Below are positions 1-8,212 of a DNA stretch of 45,964 bases, piece by piece (within the stretch, counting starts at the first letter, position 1; each line of letters starts with the position of its first letter). Source of the DNA: Anaerolineae bacterium (GTDB lineage: Bacteria > Chloroflexota > Anaerolineae > Anaerolineales > Villigracilaceae). Made by a program: the position numbers and the translations under genes. Under the pieces are notes generated by a model. It made no database searches and was not told where the DNA came from. It saw nothing but the letters and a program-made list of their open reading frames with translations. The DNA lies in contig JABGQV010000208.1 of NCBI GenBank assembly GCA_018648655.1, forward strand, positions 1 through 45,964, in the 5' to 3' direction.

Positions 1-17
1 GACCTGCTAAATATAAA

Positions 18-329
18 ATGAAAGATAAAATGATTTTTCCATTCTTGGCTTACCTGCTCTTTTGTGCATTGAGTTACCTAAGTGAAGTAGATGATATTCT
101 CTTTGGACTAGTAGTCATGATCGGACTCGGATTTCCGCTTGCTCACGCTAAATGGACAGGAGATTGGTCTTCAATGGGATTTTTATCCACTTTTGTAGCA
201 GGCTTGGTCTACGCATATATTCTCCAGTGAACGCGGCATATCCTTGCGCCGTGGCTGGCACATCTGCTGACAGGGATTGTTTTTATTTTGGTCGGGGCAA
301 TGGATTTTGTAGGGATGCAATACCCTTGA
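18..329 (+). pseudogene. CPBP-type (CAAX protease-like) membrane protein, C-terminal part with an in-frame stop
   Basis: From the ATG at 18 the frame encodes 70 residues with membrane segments, then meets TGA at 228-230. The same frame stays open for 32 more codons to 329 and reads TRHILAPWLAHLLTG, which is how the last conserved helix of CPBP-family intramembrane proteases looks (basic residue, APxLAH). An FxxxH motif (FPLAH) lies at about residue 39. The EExxxR motif usual for the family is not visible; it would lie upstream. The frame is also open to the window edge, so the ATG may not be the real start. The simplest reading is a nonsense mutation (for example CGA to TGA) or a sequencing error. 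Selenocysteine is unlikely because the position is not a redox site. The family assignment rests on short motifs. Confidence 0.45.
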
Positions 330-353
330 CATCAGCCCGTTTTCAACGATAAT
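326..353 (+). promoter_or_regulatory. Candidate sigma-70 promoter for the pheST leader
   Basis: A perfect -35 hexamer TTGACA at 326-331 is followed after 16 bp by GATAAT at 348-353, which matches 5 of 6 bases of the -10 consensus. Transcription would start near 360, just upstream of the T-box leader. The -35 overlaps the end of the broken CPBP gene. Confidence 0.55.
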
Positions 354-357
354 TGCT

Positions 358-638
358 CCCATCACGTTGACGGAGGAAAGTAACTCCGCAGAAGTCGTTA
401 GAGAGGCATGGAGCATTGGCTGAAACTCCCGCCCGACTAAAGCAGATTGAAGTTCCCTCCTGAGTTGTTTGAGTGAAGGTGCGACCACGTTGCATTGGTA
501 GTTCAGACCGTAATCCCTACGTTATAAGGGCTACCGATAATAGTCGGTGCAGAGTGGATTTGTTGTATTCGACAAATCAACGTGGGTGGTACCGCGGGAA
601 ATCCCCTCCCGTCCCATTGTGGATGGGAGTTTTGTTTT
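358..638 (+). promoter_or_regulatory. T-box riboswitch leader (tRNA-Phe sensing) upstream of pheS
   Basis: The region carries the diagnostic T-box core TGGGTGGTACCGCG at 583-596, which pairs with the uncharged tRNA 3' end. Upstream, AGAGAGG and the GGCTGAAA-like stretch near 400-424 resemble conserved stem I elements. The likely specifier loop reads GAAGTTCCCTCCTGAG near 449-464; the TTC at 453-455 would pair with the Phe anticodon. The leader ends in a terminator hairpin. T-box RNAs bind the cognate tRNA; when it is uncharged the antiterminator forms and the synthetase genes are transcribed. The location before pheST agrees with the Phe codon. Boundaries are approximate. Confidence 0.93.
606..638 (+). 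terminator. Regulated intrinsic terminator of the T-box
   Basis: CTCCCGT at 606-612 can pair with ATGGGAG at 623-629 (one G-U pair), with an alternative inner pairing of TCCCAT. TTTTGTTTT follows. The 5' arm competes with the T-box antiterminator around 583-610. Confidence 0.8.
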
Positions 639-640
639 AA

Positions 641-708
641 AAGACATCAGACTTAAGACCTGAGACATCAGTTTTTGCTGAAGTCTAAAGTCTTAGGTCT
701 TAGTCTCA
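641..708 (+). repeat. Imperfect inverted repeat between T-box and pheS
   Basis: The stretch 643-671 (variants of AGACNTNAGAC) is nearly complementary to 678-707, around a TTTTTG loop. It lies between the T-box terminator and the pheS ribosome binding site, so it would be in the pheS mRNA leader. It may be a small mobile-repeat remnant or a second RNA structure. Confidence 0.5.
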
Positions 709-723
709 AAAGAAGGAGAAATT

Positions 724-1773
724 ATGCTTGATAAATTGAACGAAATCCAAGCCACTGCTCTGTCTGCCCTTAAAGAAGTGCAGGATAAAGCGGCATTGCA
801 GGCATGGAAACAAGAATATACTGGTGGAAACTCTGAATTAACAGGCGTTTTTAAAGGCATCGGCAAAGTTGCCAAAGAAGAACGTGGCAAGGTCGGGAAG
901 CGCGCTAACGAGGTCAAAGTTGCCTTGATGGCAGCCTTGGATGAACACAGCGAAGCAATCAAAACAGCTGAACTCGCCCGCTCCCTCGAAGAAGATCATC
1001 TTGACGTGACCCTGCCTGGTCGCCCCTTCCGACATGGTGGGATTCACCCCGCAACCCAAACTTTACGTCGTATTTTGACTATTTTGGGCGATATGGGGTT
1101 CCAAGTCTACACCTCGCGCGAAGTGGAATCAGATGCTTATAACTTTGAGCATCTCAACTTTCCACCTGGGCACCCCGCGCGTGAAATGCAAGATTCTTTC
1201 TATATAGAAGGAACAGATACAGCACAATTGATGCGCACGCATACCTCCCCCGGTCAAATCCGTGCCATGCGTGAATATGCTGCGAGCAACCCAGAAAATC
1301 CGCCCCCTATTCGCATCTCCTTGCCGGGGATGTGTTATCGCAGCGAACAAATTACGGCGCGTTCTGAGATTCAGTTCAATCAGGTTGAGGGATTAGCAGT
1401 CGGAGAAAATATTACGTTTAGTGATCTCAAAGGGACTCTCAACGATTTTGCGCGTAGAATGTTTGGGCAAGATGCACGCACACGTTTTCGCGCTCAACAT
1501 TTCCCTTTCACTGAGCCTTCTGCCGAAATGGATGTAGAATGTTTCCTCTGTGGCGGCGAAGGTTGTAATGTTTGCAAAAAATCAGGCTGGCTAGAGATTC
1601 TCGGCTGCGGAATGGTGCATCCCAACGTACTAACTGCGGGCGGATACGATCCAAGTCGCTACACTGGTTTCGCCTTCGGGATGGGACCAGAACGTCAGGC
1701 GATGTTACGACATAATATCAAGGATATTCGTTATTTTTGGGGCAACGATTCCCGTTTTCTTGAGCAATTTTAA
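724..1773 (+). CDS. pheS: Phenylalanine--tRNA ligase alpha subunit
   Basis: PheS is the catalytic class II synthetase subunit that charges tRNA-Phe; it works as an alpha2beta2 tetramer with PheT. The 349-residue length is normal. An N-terminal coiled-coil region (about 1-95) precedes the catalytic core. Family motifs are clear: HPAREMQDSFY, LMRTHTSPGQIR, FPFTEPSAEMDV, LGCGMVHPNVL, and the motif 3 block FAFGMGPERQAML near the end. A four-cysteine cluster (CFLCGGEGCNVC, about residues 277-288) sits before the motif LEILGCGMVHP, as in many bacterial PheS proteins. The start has a good ribosome binding site (AGAAGGAG) 6 bp upstream. Expression should be set by the T-box leader. pheT follows after 194 bp. 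Confidence 0.98.
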   Translation: MLDKLNEIQATALSALKEVQDKAALQAWKQEYTGGNSELTGVFKGIGKVAKEERGKVGKRANEVKVALMAALDEHSEAIKTAELARSLEEDHLDVTLPGRPFRHGGIHPATQTLRRILTILGDMGFQVYTSREVESDAYNFEHLNFPPGHPAREMQDSFYIEGTDTAQLMRTHTSPGQIRAMREYAASNPENPPPIRISLPGMCYRSEQITARSEIQFNQVEGLAVGENITFSDLKGTLNDFARRMFGQDARTRFRAQHFPFTEPSAEMDVECFLCGGEGCNVCKKSGWLEILGCGMVHPNVLTAGGYDPSRYTGFAFGMGPERQAMLRHNIKDIRYFWGNDSRFLEQF

Positions 1774-1967
1774 TAGAACGCGGATTTAGCGGATTTGGCA
1801 AATTTACGCGAATTAAAGCTTAAACCGCCAAGACGCAAAGAGCGCAAAGTTTTAAAAACATTCGCGCAATTCGCTCATTCGCGTAATTCGCGTTAAAAAA
1901 CCTGCGAAAATCTGCCTAATCAGCGCAATCAGCGTTCCATTCTCTACCCTCCAATAAGGAGCAAATT
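1774..1967. repeat. Degenerate GCGGATT/AATTCGC intergenic repeat cluster
   Basis: The pheS-pheT gap is filled by short degenerate words such as AACGCGGATTTAGCGGATTTG, AATTCGCTCATTCGCG and AATCTGCCTAATCAGCGC on alternating strands. Similar words recur at 4520-4570, 10620-10665 and 13005-13065. No reading frame or obvious terminator is seen here, so pheS and pheT are probably cotranscribed. Confidence 0.6.
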
Positions 1968-4517
1968 ATGAAAATCCCCGTAAGTTGGATTAAAGATTAC
2001 GTCAATATCAACATATCCATAGAAAAACTAGCAAGTATGCTCACCCTAGCAGGACTCGAAGTTGAAGAAATCCGCTATGTGGGCTGGGAAATGCCGAAAT
2101 ATGAAGATGGCGAAAGCCACGAATTCAAAACCTACGGCCTCGAATGGGATCGCGAGAAGCTCGTCGTGGCAGAAATCAGCGAAGTGAAAGCGCACCCCAA
2201 CGCTGACAAACTCGTTCTCTGTGACCTTTTCGATGGCAAAGAGCATTGGACAGCCCTCACCGGCGCGCCAAACCTCTTGCCCTATAAAGGGAAAGGCAAA
2301 TTAGAGCAGCCTCTCAAAGTCGCCTACGCCAAAAAGGATTCAGTCCTTTACGATGGGCATAAAGATGGGCAAGTTTTGATGAAATTAAAATGCGCCAAGG
2401 TGCGCGGAATCGAATCTTGCTCGATGGTCTGCTCTGAGAAGGAACTTGGCATCTCGGACGATCACGAAGGCATCATTATTTTGGATGATGACGCGCAGAC
2501 CGGAATGCCCCTCGCAGATTATATGGGAGACGCGGTACTTAGCATCGACATCTTGCCGAATAACGCCCGTAACGTAAATGTGCTTGGCGTTGCCCGCGAG
2601 ATTGCTGCCCTCACAAATCAACCGTTAAAACGGATCGACAAGAAACCCTATACAACCAGCGGGGACCCAATTGCATCTAAAGTAGAAATTGAAATTGCCA
2701 ACCCTGAGCTTAATCCCCGTTTTGTTCTTGGCTTAATTCGTGATGTAGAAATCAAACCTAGCCCCTATATCGTGCAACGCAGATTGCGCTTGGCTGGCAT
2801 TCGTCCCATCAACAATCTCGTCGATGCGACCAACTACGCCATGTTCGAGATTGGCGAGCCGCTACACGCTTTCGACTACGATGTTTTGGTCGAGCGTGCC
2901 AAAGGTGCTTCGACAGGCTCAGCAACCGTCAAAATTTCCACCCGCAACGCAGAAAAAGGCGAGATGTTGACCACGCTTGATAATATAGAACGTAAACTCC
3001 AAGAGAGCAATGTGCTCGTTTGCGACGAAGCTGGCTCACTCTCTATGGCTGGCGTGATGGGCGGGCTGGAATCTGAAGTGACAGACAAGACCAAAAACGT
3101 CCTGCTCGAAGGTGCGGCGTGGCAATTCATCAATATTCGCCGTACCGCAAATCATCATAATTTACCCTCCGAAGCCTCTTACCGCTTCTCGCGCGGCGTT
3201 CACCCCAGCCTCTCTGAAGACGGTGTAAAACGCGGGCTTTATTGGATGCAAAAATGGGCAAATGGAAAAATTGCCCCCGACCTGGTAGATAATTACCCCC
3301 TCCCACCCACCGACCCTACCGTTAGAGTAACAGAAGCAGATGTCAAGAAACTGCTCGGAATCGAGTTGAGCGCGGCAGAAATCTCGAAGCTCCTCACCAA
3401 GCTCGAGTTCAGCACGCAAGTCGAGGGCACGAGCGTCACGGCGATCACTCCGCCATTCCGTCTCGATATTGGCGAAGGTCTCGTTGGCAAAGCCGACCTT
3501 ATCGAAGAAATCGCCCGTATTTATGGCTACGATAAAATCCCCGAAACGCGGCTCAGTGACCAACTCCCGCCCCAGCGCGGAAACCCCAGCCACGATTGGG
3601 CAGAAGGTGCTAAAAATCTGCTCGCTACGCTTGGCTTGCAAGAGGCGGTCAACTATCGCATGACCTCGCCCGAAGCGCAAGAACGGCTTGGCTTGCAGGG
3701 CGAATTTGTGAAAGTGGCAAACCCGAATTCACCCGAAAAAAGCGTTTTGCGGCGCAGTCTGATGGGCAGCGTGCTAGAAAATATCGAAGCAAATGCCCGC
3801 GTGCGCGAGACCCTTGCCTTCTTTGAGATTGGCCCCGTTTTTGTGCCAAAAAAGAATGATTTACCCGATGAGCCGCATAAATTAGCGATTGCGATGACGG
3901 GACGCAGACAGCCCCCAGCATGGGATTCGACGGCGACTGAGAAAATAGATTTTTATGATATGAAAGGCGTAGCGGACGCGTTTTTGGCTGGCTTGCAGTT
4001 AAAAAACATCGCCTATGCCCCAGCGGATTCTTCGTTAATGCCCGGCGCGGCATTTCACCCGGGCAAATCTGCCCAAGTGAGCGTAAATGACGTGGTCGTG
4101 GGCGCGTTTGGTGAAATTCACCCCATTGCGGCAGAGAAATTTGCCTTCGGCGATGCCCCCGTCTTAGCCGCAGAATTTGATGTTGCCTCCCTGCGCAAAG
4201 CCCAACCCGATTTTGAGATTGAGCCTGTGCCCGCTTTCCCGCCCATGCTGGAAGACATCGCCATCATCGTGGATGAAGACCTCCCCGCCGAAAAAGTGGA
4301 TTTCTTAATCCGCCAGACTGGTGGCAAGATGCTCGCAGACGCGCGCCTCTTTGATGTCTATCGTAGCGAACAACTCGGCGAAGGCAAAAAGTCGTTAGCC
4401 TATGCCCTAACCTACCAAGCGCCCGACCGCACGCTGACCGATAAGGAAGCGGCGAAGATTAGGAATAAGATTGTGAAGAGATTGGAGAGGGAAGTGGGGG
4501 CGGAGTTGCGAGGGTAG
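1968..4517 (+). CDS. pheT: Phenylalanine--tRNA ligase beta subunit
   Basis: PheT provides tRNA binding and editing to the PheST complex. At 849 residues it is slightly longer than the E. coli protein (about 795). Visible parts are the N-terminal region (MKIPVSWIKDYV), an EMAP-like tRNA-binding domain at about 60-165 (AHPNADKL, TGAPN, ELGISDDHEGI), the B3/B4 editing region (RPINNLVDATNY, GEPLHAFDYD, MAGVMGG), a B5 domain, the catalytic-like core, and a C-terminal ferredoxin-fold anticodon-binding domain (FPPMLEDIAIIV to the end). Extra length lies in the N-terminal third, with an insertion near residues 40-65 and further additions in the tRNA-binding domain. Ribosome binding site AAGGAG lies 7 bp before the ATG. 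A strong hairpin follows the gene. Confidence 0.98.
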   Translation: MKIPVSWIKDYVNINISIEKLASMLTLAGLEVEEIRYVGWEMPKYEDGESHEFKTYGLEWDREKLVVAEISEVKAHPNADKLVLCDLFDGKEHWTALTGAPNLLPYKGKGKLEQPLKVAYAKKDSVLYDGHKDGQVLMKLKCAKVRGIESCSMVCSEKELGISDDHEGIIILDDDAQTGMPLADYMGDAVLSIDILPNNARNVNVLGVAREIAALTNQPLKRIDKKPYTTSGDPIASKVEIEIANPELNPRFVLGLIRDVEIKPSPYIVQRRLRLAGIRPINNLVDATNYAMFEIGEPLHAFDYDVLVERAKGASTGSATVKISTRNAEKGEMLTTLDNIERKLQESNVLVCDEAGSLSMAGVMGGLESEVTDKTKNVLLEGAAWQFINIRRTANHHNLPSEASYRFSRGVHPSLSEDGVKRGLYWMQKWANGKIAPDLVDNYPLPPTDPTVRVTEADVKKLLGIELSAAEISKLLTKLEFSTQVEGTSVTAITPPFRLDIGEGLVGKADLIEEIARIYGYDKIPETRLSDQLPPQRGNPSHDWAEGAKNLLATLGLQEAVNYRMTSPEAQERLGLQGEFVKVANPNSPEKSVLRRSLMGSVLENIEANARVRETLAFFEIGPVFVPKKNDLPDEPHKLAIAMTGRRQPPAWDSTATEKIDFYDMKGVADAFLAGLQLKNIAYAPADSSLMPGAAFHPGKSAQVSVNDVVVGAFGEIHPIAAEKFAFGDAPVLAAEFDVASLRKAQPDFEIEPVPAFPPMLEDIAIIVDEDLPAEKVDFLIRQTGGKMLADARLFDVYRSEQLGEGKKSLAYALTYQAPDRTLTDKEAAKIRNKIVKRLEREVGAELRG

Positions 4518-4519
4518 AG

Positions 4520-4572
4520 TAATAGGACGCGGATTTCCGCTGATTAGGCGGATTTTCACGGATTTTTAAAAG
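4520..4572. repeat. Degenerate GCGGATT-type intergenic repeat
   Basis: The words GGACGCGGATTTCCGCTG, ATTAGGCGGATTTTCACGG and ATTTTTAAAAG follow the pheT stop. They are related, partly in reverse complement, to those in the pheS-pheT gap. Confidence 0.55.
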
Positions 4573-4578
4573 ATTTAG

Positions 4579-4618
4579 AAAAGCCATCCGAAGTTTTTAA
4601 AACTTCGGATGGCTTTTT
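4579..4618. terminator. Bidirectional terminator after pheT
   Basis: A 19-bp perfect stem (AAAAGCCATCCGAAGTTTT at 4579-4597 and its complement at 4600-4618) with flanking A and T runs can stop transcription from both sides. Its core CCGAAGTTTT/AAAACTTCGG is shared with the hairpin at 6239-6267. Confidence 0.85.
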
Positions 4619-4645
4619 ATATCAGCAGAACTTGATGCAGTTCAC

Positions 4646-4879
4646 TTATTCCCCTACCCCATTCTCCCTAAAAATAGCCTGCACAATCTCCCTCGCATCA
4701 TCGAAAATCTTTTCGAGATGAGCTTCGTCGATAAAACTTTCAGCATAAATTTTATATTTATCTTCTGTACCCGAAGGACGGATAACAAACCAGCCATTTT
4801 GCGATGAGACTTTCAGCCCGCCGATAGCAGCATCATTGCCGGCGGCGCGGGTCAGGATGCTGGTGATCTCATCGCCTGC
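4646..4879 (-). pseudogene. Duplicated 3' fragment of pgm (phosphoglucomutase C-terminus)
   Basis: The minus strand encodes about 77 residues (AGDEITSILTRA, RPSGTEDKYKIYAESFID, DDAREIVQAIF) that match the C-terminus of the complete pgm at 6288-7937 with only a handful of changes. Nucleotide similarity stops abruptly at about 4879, after the bases for AGDE; beyond it is AT-rich sequence unrelated to pgm. There is no credible start codon or ribosome binding site, and the rest of the enzyme is absent. It is a remnant, not a working gene. The frame is still intact and substitutions are moderate, so the duplication is not very old or the fragment is sometimes corrected against the intact copy. Confidence 0.9.
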
Positions 4880-4931
4880 CAACCTTACCTATCTGTAAAA
4901 TCTGTACTGTAAATAGAATTGTTTTCACTTA

Positions 4932-6107
4932 TTGGAGATGCTATACGTAATAACATCTTCAGGAGCAATTATATTCAATTTTGGTCACGGGAAAAAAATG
5001 CTAAAGCAAATCATAGAGACAGCTTCTGGGCCACTCTCTCTTGGCGCAACATCAGAAACACACGAAAGTTCAAAACCACACCGCACAAGATTGTTGGCTT
5101 GGATTCTTTTTGTACTTATATTCTTTATGGCAGGGATATTTTTTGTCGTATTATTTTTTACCCCAAATGAACCTGTTCGCGCCCAATATTTGGCACTGAT
5201 CATCTTCCTACTTCTTTTCTTTGGTATTGCATATGCCCTAAACTGCACCAAGCGTTATACCATTGCCGTATCCATGCTTGTTTTTAGCGCCTTCATAGCA
5301 CCGTGGGCTTCCCTCTTTTTTGACCCAGCCGTCCTGCAAGGGGATTTTGTCCCGCTCACCTATGTAACTCTCTCCATACTCATCTCTAGCATATTCCTGC
5401 CAACACTTGTTACTTCTATTCTGGCGATTATCCAGTTCTCAGGCGTCGCGCTCGTCTTATTACTCTGCTCCGCATATTCATCCTTTAATTGGATCAGCTT
5501 CCTCGTTTATATTTTTGTTGCATCTGCATTCAGTATGCTGACAAATAACATCATCCAACGAAATATAAAACAACTTAGAAAGCAGGCTCAATTGTTACAA
5601 GAAAATGCAGAGCATCTTGAAAGACTCTCCACGCGTGACGATCTCACAAAACTATTCAATCGGCGTTATCTGACAGAAACGCTCAAGCGAGAGCTTCGGC
5701 GAATGTCTCGCAAAAATACCCATCTTGGGCTTATCATGTTGGATATAGATCGTTTCAAACAGATCAACGACACAATGGGACACGCAGCAGGTGATATCGT
5801 CTTGCAGGAACTGGGGAAATTGCTCTCCGAACAAATAAGAGAATCTGATATTGCCTGTCGTTACGGAGGAGACGAGTTTATCCTTATATTGCCCGATACA
5901 TCCCCGGAAACGACCTTGGAAAGAGCAGAAAAATTGCAAAATGATGTAAAGACACTCAATACCCCAATGAACATAACCCTCTCTCTGGGCATAGCGACCT
6001 ATCCTCAAAATGGTAAAGATACAGAAATTCTCATTAAATCTGCAGACCATGCTCTGTATCGTGCCAAAGACAAAGGGGGTAACACCATCGCTCTTGCGAC
6101 AGAATGA
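4932..6107 (+). CDS. Membrane-bound diguanylate cyclase (GGDEF protein)
   Basis: This enzyme should make cyclic di-GMP from two GTP. A hydrophobic N-terminal half contains about six membrane segments (residues 50-215), followed by a short coiled coil (about 218-235) and a GGDEF domain to the end. The active-site motif GGDEF is intact at about 312-316, and the product-inhibition I-site RxxD (RESD) lies five residues before it. Dxx(D)RFKxIND (DIDRFKQINDTMGH) is also present. The listed start is TTG; ATG at 4938 or 4998 is also possible, and 4998 gives a more compact N-terminus. None has a good ribosome binding site. The gene is AT-richer than its neighbours and lies between two copies of the pgm 3' end. 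The signal it senses is unknown. Confidence 0.93.
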   Translation: MEMLYVITSSGAIIFNFGHGKKMLKQIIETASGPLSLGATSETHESSKPHRTRLLAWILFVLIFFMAGIFFVVLFFTPNEPVRAQYLALIIFLLLFFGIAYALNCTKRYTIAVSMLVFSAFIAPWASLFFDPAVLQGDFVPLTYVTLSILISSIFLPTLVTSILAIIQFSGVALVLLLCSAYSSFNWISFLVYIFVASAFSMLTNNIIQRNIKQLRKQAQLLQENAEHLERLSTRDDLTKLFNRRYLTETLKRELRRMSRKNTHLGLIMLDIDRFKQINDTMGHAAGDIVLQELGKLLSEQIRESDIACRYGGDEFILILPDTSPETTLERAEKLQNDVKTLNTPMNITLSLGIATYPQNGKDTEILIKSADHALYRAKDKGGNTIALATE

Positions 6108-6236
6108 TAGAAGAGTGAATGCTCAACAATCCGTGCCTTTGCCACCACAGACCGCATGGCGGTTAACCATACAAAGCCCGATGCATCGGATTCGACCGAA
6201 TTATCCGGTCCTTGCGTGGTGAGTCGCATTAAATGC
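6108..6236. other. Unexplained GC-richer spacer between GGDEF gene and pgm terminator
   Basis: This stretch is richer in G and C than the cyclase gene and has several short inverted pairs (ACCGcatggCGGT, GATGCATC, ACCGaattatCCGGT). I cannot assign it to a known RNA or protein. Confidence 0.3.
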
Positions 6237-6238
6237 AA

Positions 6239-6272
6239 ACATCCGAAGTTTTGAAAACTTCGGATGTCTTTT
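6239..6272. terminator. Terminator hairpin between GGDEF gene and pgm
   Basis: A 14-bp perfect stem (ACATCCGAAGTTTT at 6239-6252, one-base loop, complement at 6254-6267) is followed by CTTTTCTT on the plus strand. It can end the cyclase transcript, and less clearly the pgm transcript from the other side. Confidence 0.75.
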
Positions 6273-6287
6273 CTTAACACAATTCTT

Positions 6288-7937
6288 TTAAGCTATGCCA
6301 CTCTTCTTAAAAACCGCCTGCACAATCTCTCTCGCATCATCGAAAATCTTCTCAAGATGACCTTCGTCGATAAAGCTTTCAGCGTAAATTTTATATTTAT
6401 CTTCTGTACCCGAAGGGCGGATAACAAACCAGCCATTTTGGGATGAGACTTTTAGCCCGCCGATGGGGGCATCGTTGCCGGGTGCGCGTGTCAGGATGCT
6501 GGTGATCTCATCGCCTGCCAGCGTGCTTGCGGTGATCGCTTCGGGGGTTAGGTTTTTCAGGATGGTTTTTTGTTCCAGAGAGCCGGGCATATCGCTGCGG
6601 CTGTAGAGTGGATTGCCGAAGTTTTCGGTCAATTCCTGATAAATTTCGCCTGGGTCGCGTTGTGTTTTAGCGAGAATCTCTGCGGCTAGCAGCCCCAGAA
6701 TGATGCCATCTTTGTCTGTGGACCAAACTGTCCCATCTTTGCGCAGGAAGGATGCCCCAGCACTTTCTTCGCCGCCAAAGCCGTAAGAGCCATCATAGAG
6801 ACCGTCCACGAACCATTTGAATCCAACGGGGACTTCTGATAAATCCAAGCCCAAGTCATTTACAACGCGGTCGATCATCGAGCTGGAGACGAGCGTCTTG
6901 CCGATTTTCAAATCCTTGCGCCAGCCCGGCCTATTGCGGAAGAGATACCAGATCGCCACGGCTAGGTAGTGATTGGGGTTCAGCAAACCAGAAGATTGGG
7001 TAACGATCCCATGTCGATCCACGTCCGGATCGTTGCCGAAGGCGATGTCAAAGTCATCTTTCAAGCCAATTAAGCTGGTCATGGCGTAGGCGGAAGAACA
7101 ATCCATCCGAATCTTTCCATCATGGTCGAGAGACATAAAAGAAAAAGTGGGGTCAACGTGTTTGTTGACGACGGTCAGGTCGAGTTTGTGAACGGCTGCG
7201 ATCACATCCCAATAATTGGCTGCCGCACCGCCCATCGGGTCAACACCGATTTTGATATTTGCCGCGCGGATGGCATCGAAATCAATCACATTTTCTAAAT
7301 CTCGGACATAAGGCAGGATGTAATCGTATTCGCGCGTGGTTGGGGCTTGCTGGGCGTTTTTCAACGGAATCCTGACGACATCTTTTAGCCCATTTTTGAG
7401 CATCTCATTTGCCCAATCTTGGATAATGCCCGTCGTCTCAGAATCGGCTGGGCCGCCGTTAATCAGGTTATATTTAAAGCCGCCGTCTTCGGGCGGATTA
7501 TGCGAGGGCGTGATGACGACCCCATCTGCAAGCCCGCTGCTACGACCCTGATTGTAGGTAAGAATTGCGTGGGAGATAACCGGCGTAGGCGTATATTCCT
7601 GTGATATTCTGATCTCAACGCCATTGGCGGCAAAAACTTCGATAGCTGTCCGCTCGGCTGACTCAGAAAGCGCATGGGTATCTTTGCCGATAAAGAGCGG
7701 GCCTGTAATATCCTGCTCGTTGCGATATTTGCAGATTGCCTGGCAGATCGCCGCGATATGATCTTCGTTAAAGCTCCCATTTGCAGAGCTACCGCGATGC
7801 CCCGATGTGCCAAAGGAAACACTTTGTTCGATCTTGTCGGCATCGGGGTGGATGGTGTAATAATCTGAAACTAAACGGGGGATGTTCGTTAGCATATCGG
7901 GGGTAGCTGGTTTACCAGCCATTTCAACAGCGCTCAT
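6288..7937 (-). CDS. pgm: Phosphoglucomutase, alpha-D-glucose phosphate-specific
   Basis: This enzyme interconverts glucose 1-phosphate and glucose 6-phosphate, linking glycogen and sugar-nucleotide synthesis with glycolysis. The 549-residue length fits the bacterial Pgm family (E. coli 546). Family blocks are present in order: FGTSGHRGSS near the N-terminus, the phosphoserine loop TPSHNPP (about residue 145), the metal-binding loop DPDVDRHG, the sugar-binding loop GGEESAGASF, and the phosphate-binding RPSGTEDKYKIYAE near the C-terminus. I chose the ATG at 7937 because AGAGG lies 5 bp upstream; a GTG two codons earlier (7943) is less likely. It faces pheT, with the duplicated fragment and cyclase gene between. 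The gene is complete. Confidence 0.97.
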   Translation of the reverse strand: MSAVEMAGKPATPDMLTNIPRLVSDYYTIHPDADKIEQSVSFGTSGHRGSSANGSFNEDHIAAICQAICKYRNEQDITGPLFIGKDTHALSESAERTAIEVFAANGVEIRISQEYTPTPVISHAILTYNQGRSSGLADGVVITPSHNPPEDGGFKYNLINGGPADSETTGIIQDWANEMLKNGLKDVVRIPLKNAQQAPTTREYDYILPYVRDLENVIDFDAIRAANIKIGVDPMGGAAANYWDVIAAVHKLDLTVVNKHVDPTFSFMSLDHDGKIRMDCSSAYAMTSLIGLKDDFDIAFGNDPDVDRHGIVTQSSGLLNPNHYLAVAIWYLFRNRPGWRKDLKIGKTLVSSSMIDRVVNDLGLDLSEVPVGFKWFVDGLYDGSYGFGGEESAGASFLRKDGTVWSTDKDGIILGLLAAEILAKTQRDPGEIYQELTENFGNPLYSRSDMPGSLEQKTILKNLTPEAITASTLAGDEITSILTRAPGNDAPIGGLKVSSQNGWFVIRPSGTEDKYKIYAESFIDEGHLEKIFDDAREIVQAVFKKSGIA

Positions 7938-8212
7938 AATCACCTCTTTATACTTAATTTATAATTTCGAATAATTCTAGCATCATATGGTGACTATTGT
8001 CGCACTAAAATTTCATCTATTTTTCTTGGCAGTTTTGCGTTTTTGGGTGAACTTCAAAACTTATTTTTCTAAAGTCTCAAGTAGTTAGGAGGTCTTTTGG
8101 TTTATAATCTCAAATCATTTTATGAATCTGAATGATTATTTATTCTTCTTTCTCTAATAGAAAGAATATTCTCAAAAAAATGGCTTTTTTCACACCTTAG
8201 CGGTTAAAAACT

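Noticed and set aside
228-230. Selenocysteine at the in-frame TGA of the CPBP-like gene
   Set aside because: The site is not a redox position, no UxxC or similar motif is present, and no convincing SECIS-like hairpin with a suitable loop was seen just downstream. A nonsense change is simpler.
4646-4879. A small independent gene encoding a sugar-phosphate-binding domain
   Set aside because: The fragment is nearly identical to the end of Pgm, lacks a start and ribosome binding site, and stops at a sharp duplication boundary.
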